DNA from: JAGWJU01 sp035533295
GTDB taxonomy: Bacteria; Elusimicrobiota; Elusimicrobia; UBA1565; UBA9628
DNA: 33,331 nucleotides
Reading direction: 5' to 3'
Assembly: GCA_035533295.1 (NCBI GenBank)
Contig: DATLUA010000082.1
Span: 1 to 33,331, forward strand
This document shows positions 33,055-33,331 of the stretch, piece after piece. Numbering within the stretch: position 1 is the first letter of the stretch; the number at the start of each line of letters is the position of its first letter. A program made the position numbers and the translations under genes. The notes below the pieces were generated by a model, which searched no databases, was not told where the DNA came from, and saw only the letters and a program-made list of their open reading frames with translations.

Positions 33055-33331
33055 TTAGGCTCCCCCCGCGGCGTCCGGCTCGTAGTCCTTAAGCTTCATC
33101 TTGATGGGGCCTTGGCTCAGGCCGTTGACGAACTGGTGGATGCGCTCATCGGCGCTGGCGCGAAAATCGTCGGACGAGCCCTGGCCGAGGACGCGGCCCT
33201 CGTGGAGCATGGCGATGCGGCTGGCGATCTTGTAGGCCGACTTCATGTCATGGGTCACCACGATGGATGTCACCTTAAGCTGTTTCTGGAGATCCAGGAT
33301 TAGGTCGTTGATCACATCGGACATGATGGGA
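33055..33331 (-). CDS. mlaF: MlaF-type ABC transporter ATPase (C-terminal part only; 5' end beyond window)
   Basis: Ninety-two complete codons are visible before the right edge. The reading begins P-I-M-SDVINDLILDLQKQL, the residues that normally follow the Walker B/D-loop (LDEPTSGLDP), so Walker A, the signature motif and Walker B lie outside. The H-loop is clear in SIVVTHDMKSAYKIASRIAMLHEGRV, followed by the usual GSSDDFRASADERIHQFVNG ending of Mkl/MlaF ATPases. The ATG at 33324 is internal to the gene and not its start. The stop lies three bases before the mlaD GTG, so both are one operon that energises retrograde or anterograde lipid transfer across the envelope. Confidence 0.93.
   Translation of the reverse strand, partial: PIMSDVINDLILDLQKQLKVTSIVVTHDMKSAYKIASRIAMLHEGRVLGQGSSDDFRASADERIHQFVNGLSQGPIKMKLKDYEPDAAGGA

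Overview
The window is GC-rich bacterial chromosome, densely coding, with 21 protein genes that can be supported, two of them cut by the window edges. The mix points to a diderm bacterium: an Mla-type lipid-transport operon, several exported proteins and a giant repetitive surface protein. The fused IspDF, the lone RadA/PIN-TRAM pair and the very Ala/Gly-rich proteins would fit Elusimicrobiota or a similar under-studied phylum. That placement is inference only, because no rRNA or other decisive marker is present.

Region 1 (1-14250) is accessory and the most unusual. On the minus strand a strong sigma-70-type promoter (12137-12164) fires into a leader that carries a clear cyclic-di-GMP-I (GEMM) riboswitch signature (12041-12112) and then a terminator-like hairpin. 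After it come an exported/membrane protein of unknown function, a small exported HEAT-repeat protein, and a gene open for at least 3,481 codons that runs off the left edge. That gene encodes a signal peptide, a propeller-like head, two IPT/TIG-like domains and about 19 Ig-like repeats of about 135 residues with a recurring aromatic YWxGxxW motif. Divergent from this set, behind a leader packed with GGGGGATC inverted repeats, is an exported 574-residue protein whose C-terminus resembles the HxD...H...R core of 2OG-Fe(II)/DUF1826-like proteins. The reading offered here is a c-di-GMP-responsive cell-surface or adhesion locus.

Region 2 (14251-21900) is metabolic. alaS converges on a crcB-DUF190 operon that is preceded by a textbook fluoride riboswitch, whose 3' strand can pair with the crcB Shine-Dalgarno sequence. 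Upstream on the same strand are 3-hydroxyacyl-CoA and acyl-CoA dehydrogenase genes, divergent from a KamA-type lysine 2,3-aminomutase. A small exported protein made of ten Met-His/Arg-Lys pentapeptides follows.

Region 3 (21912-26865) is a six-gene minus-strand operon: cysS, rlmB, a CDF metal transporter, thiN, a small membrane protein and an exported phosphoesterase. Nearly every junction is a 4-base start/stop overlap.

Region 4 (26881-33331) holds an exported NlpC/P60-like protein on the plus strand, converging on a minus-strand operon of mlaF (partial), mlaD, radA, a PIN-TRAM membrane protein and ispDF.

Two features recur. Promoters lie so close to start codons that several mRNAs should be leaderless, and two convergent gene pairs end on a shared CTAG so that both TAG stops overlap. 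No tRNA, rRNA, CRISPR array or insertion sequence was seen.
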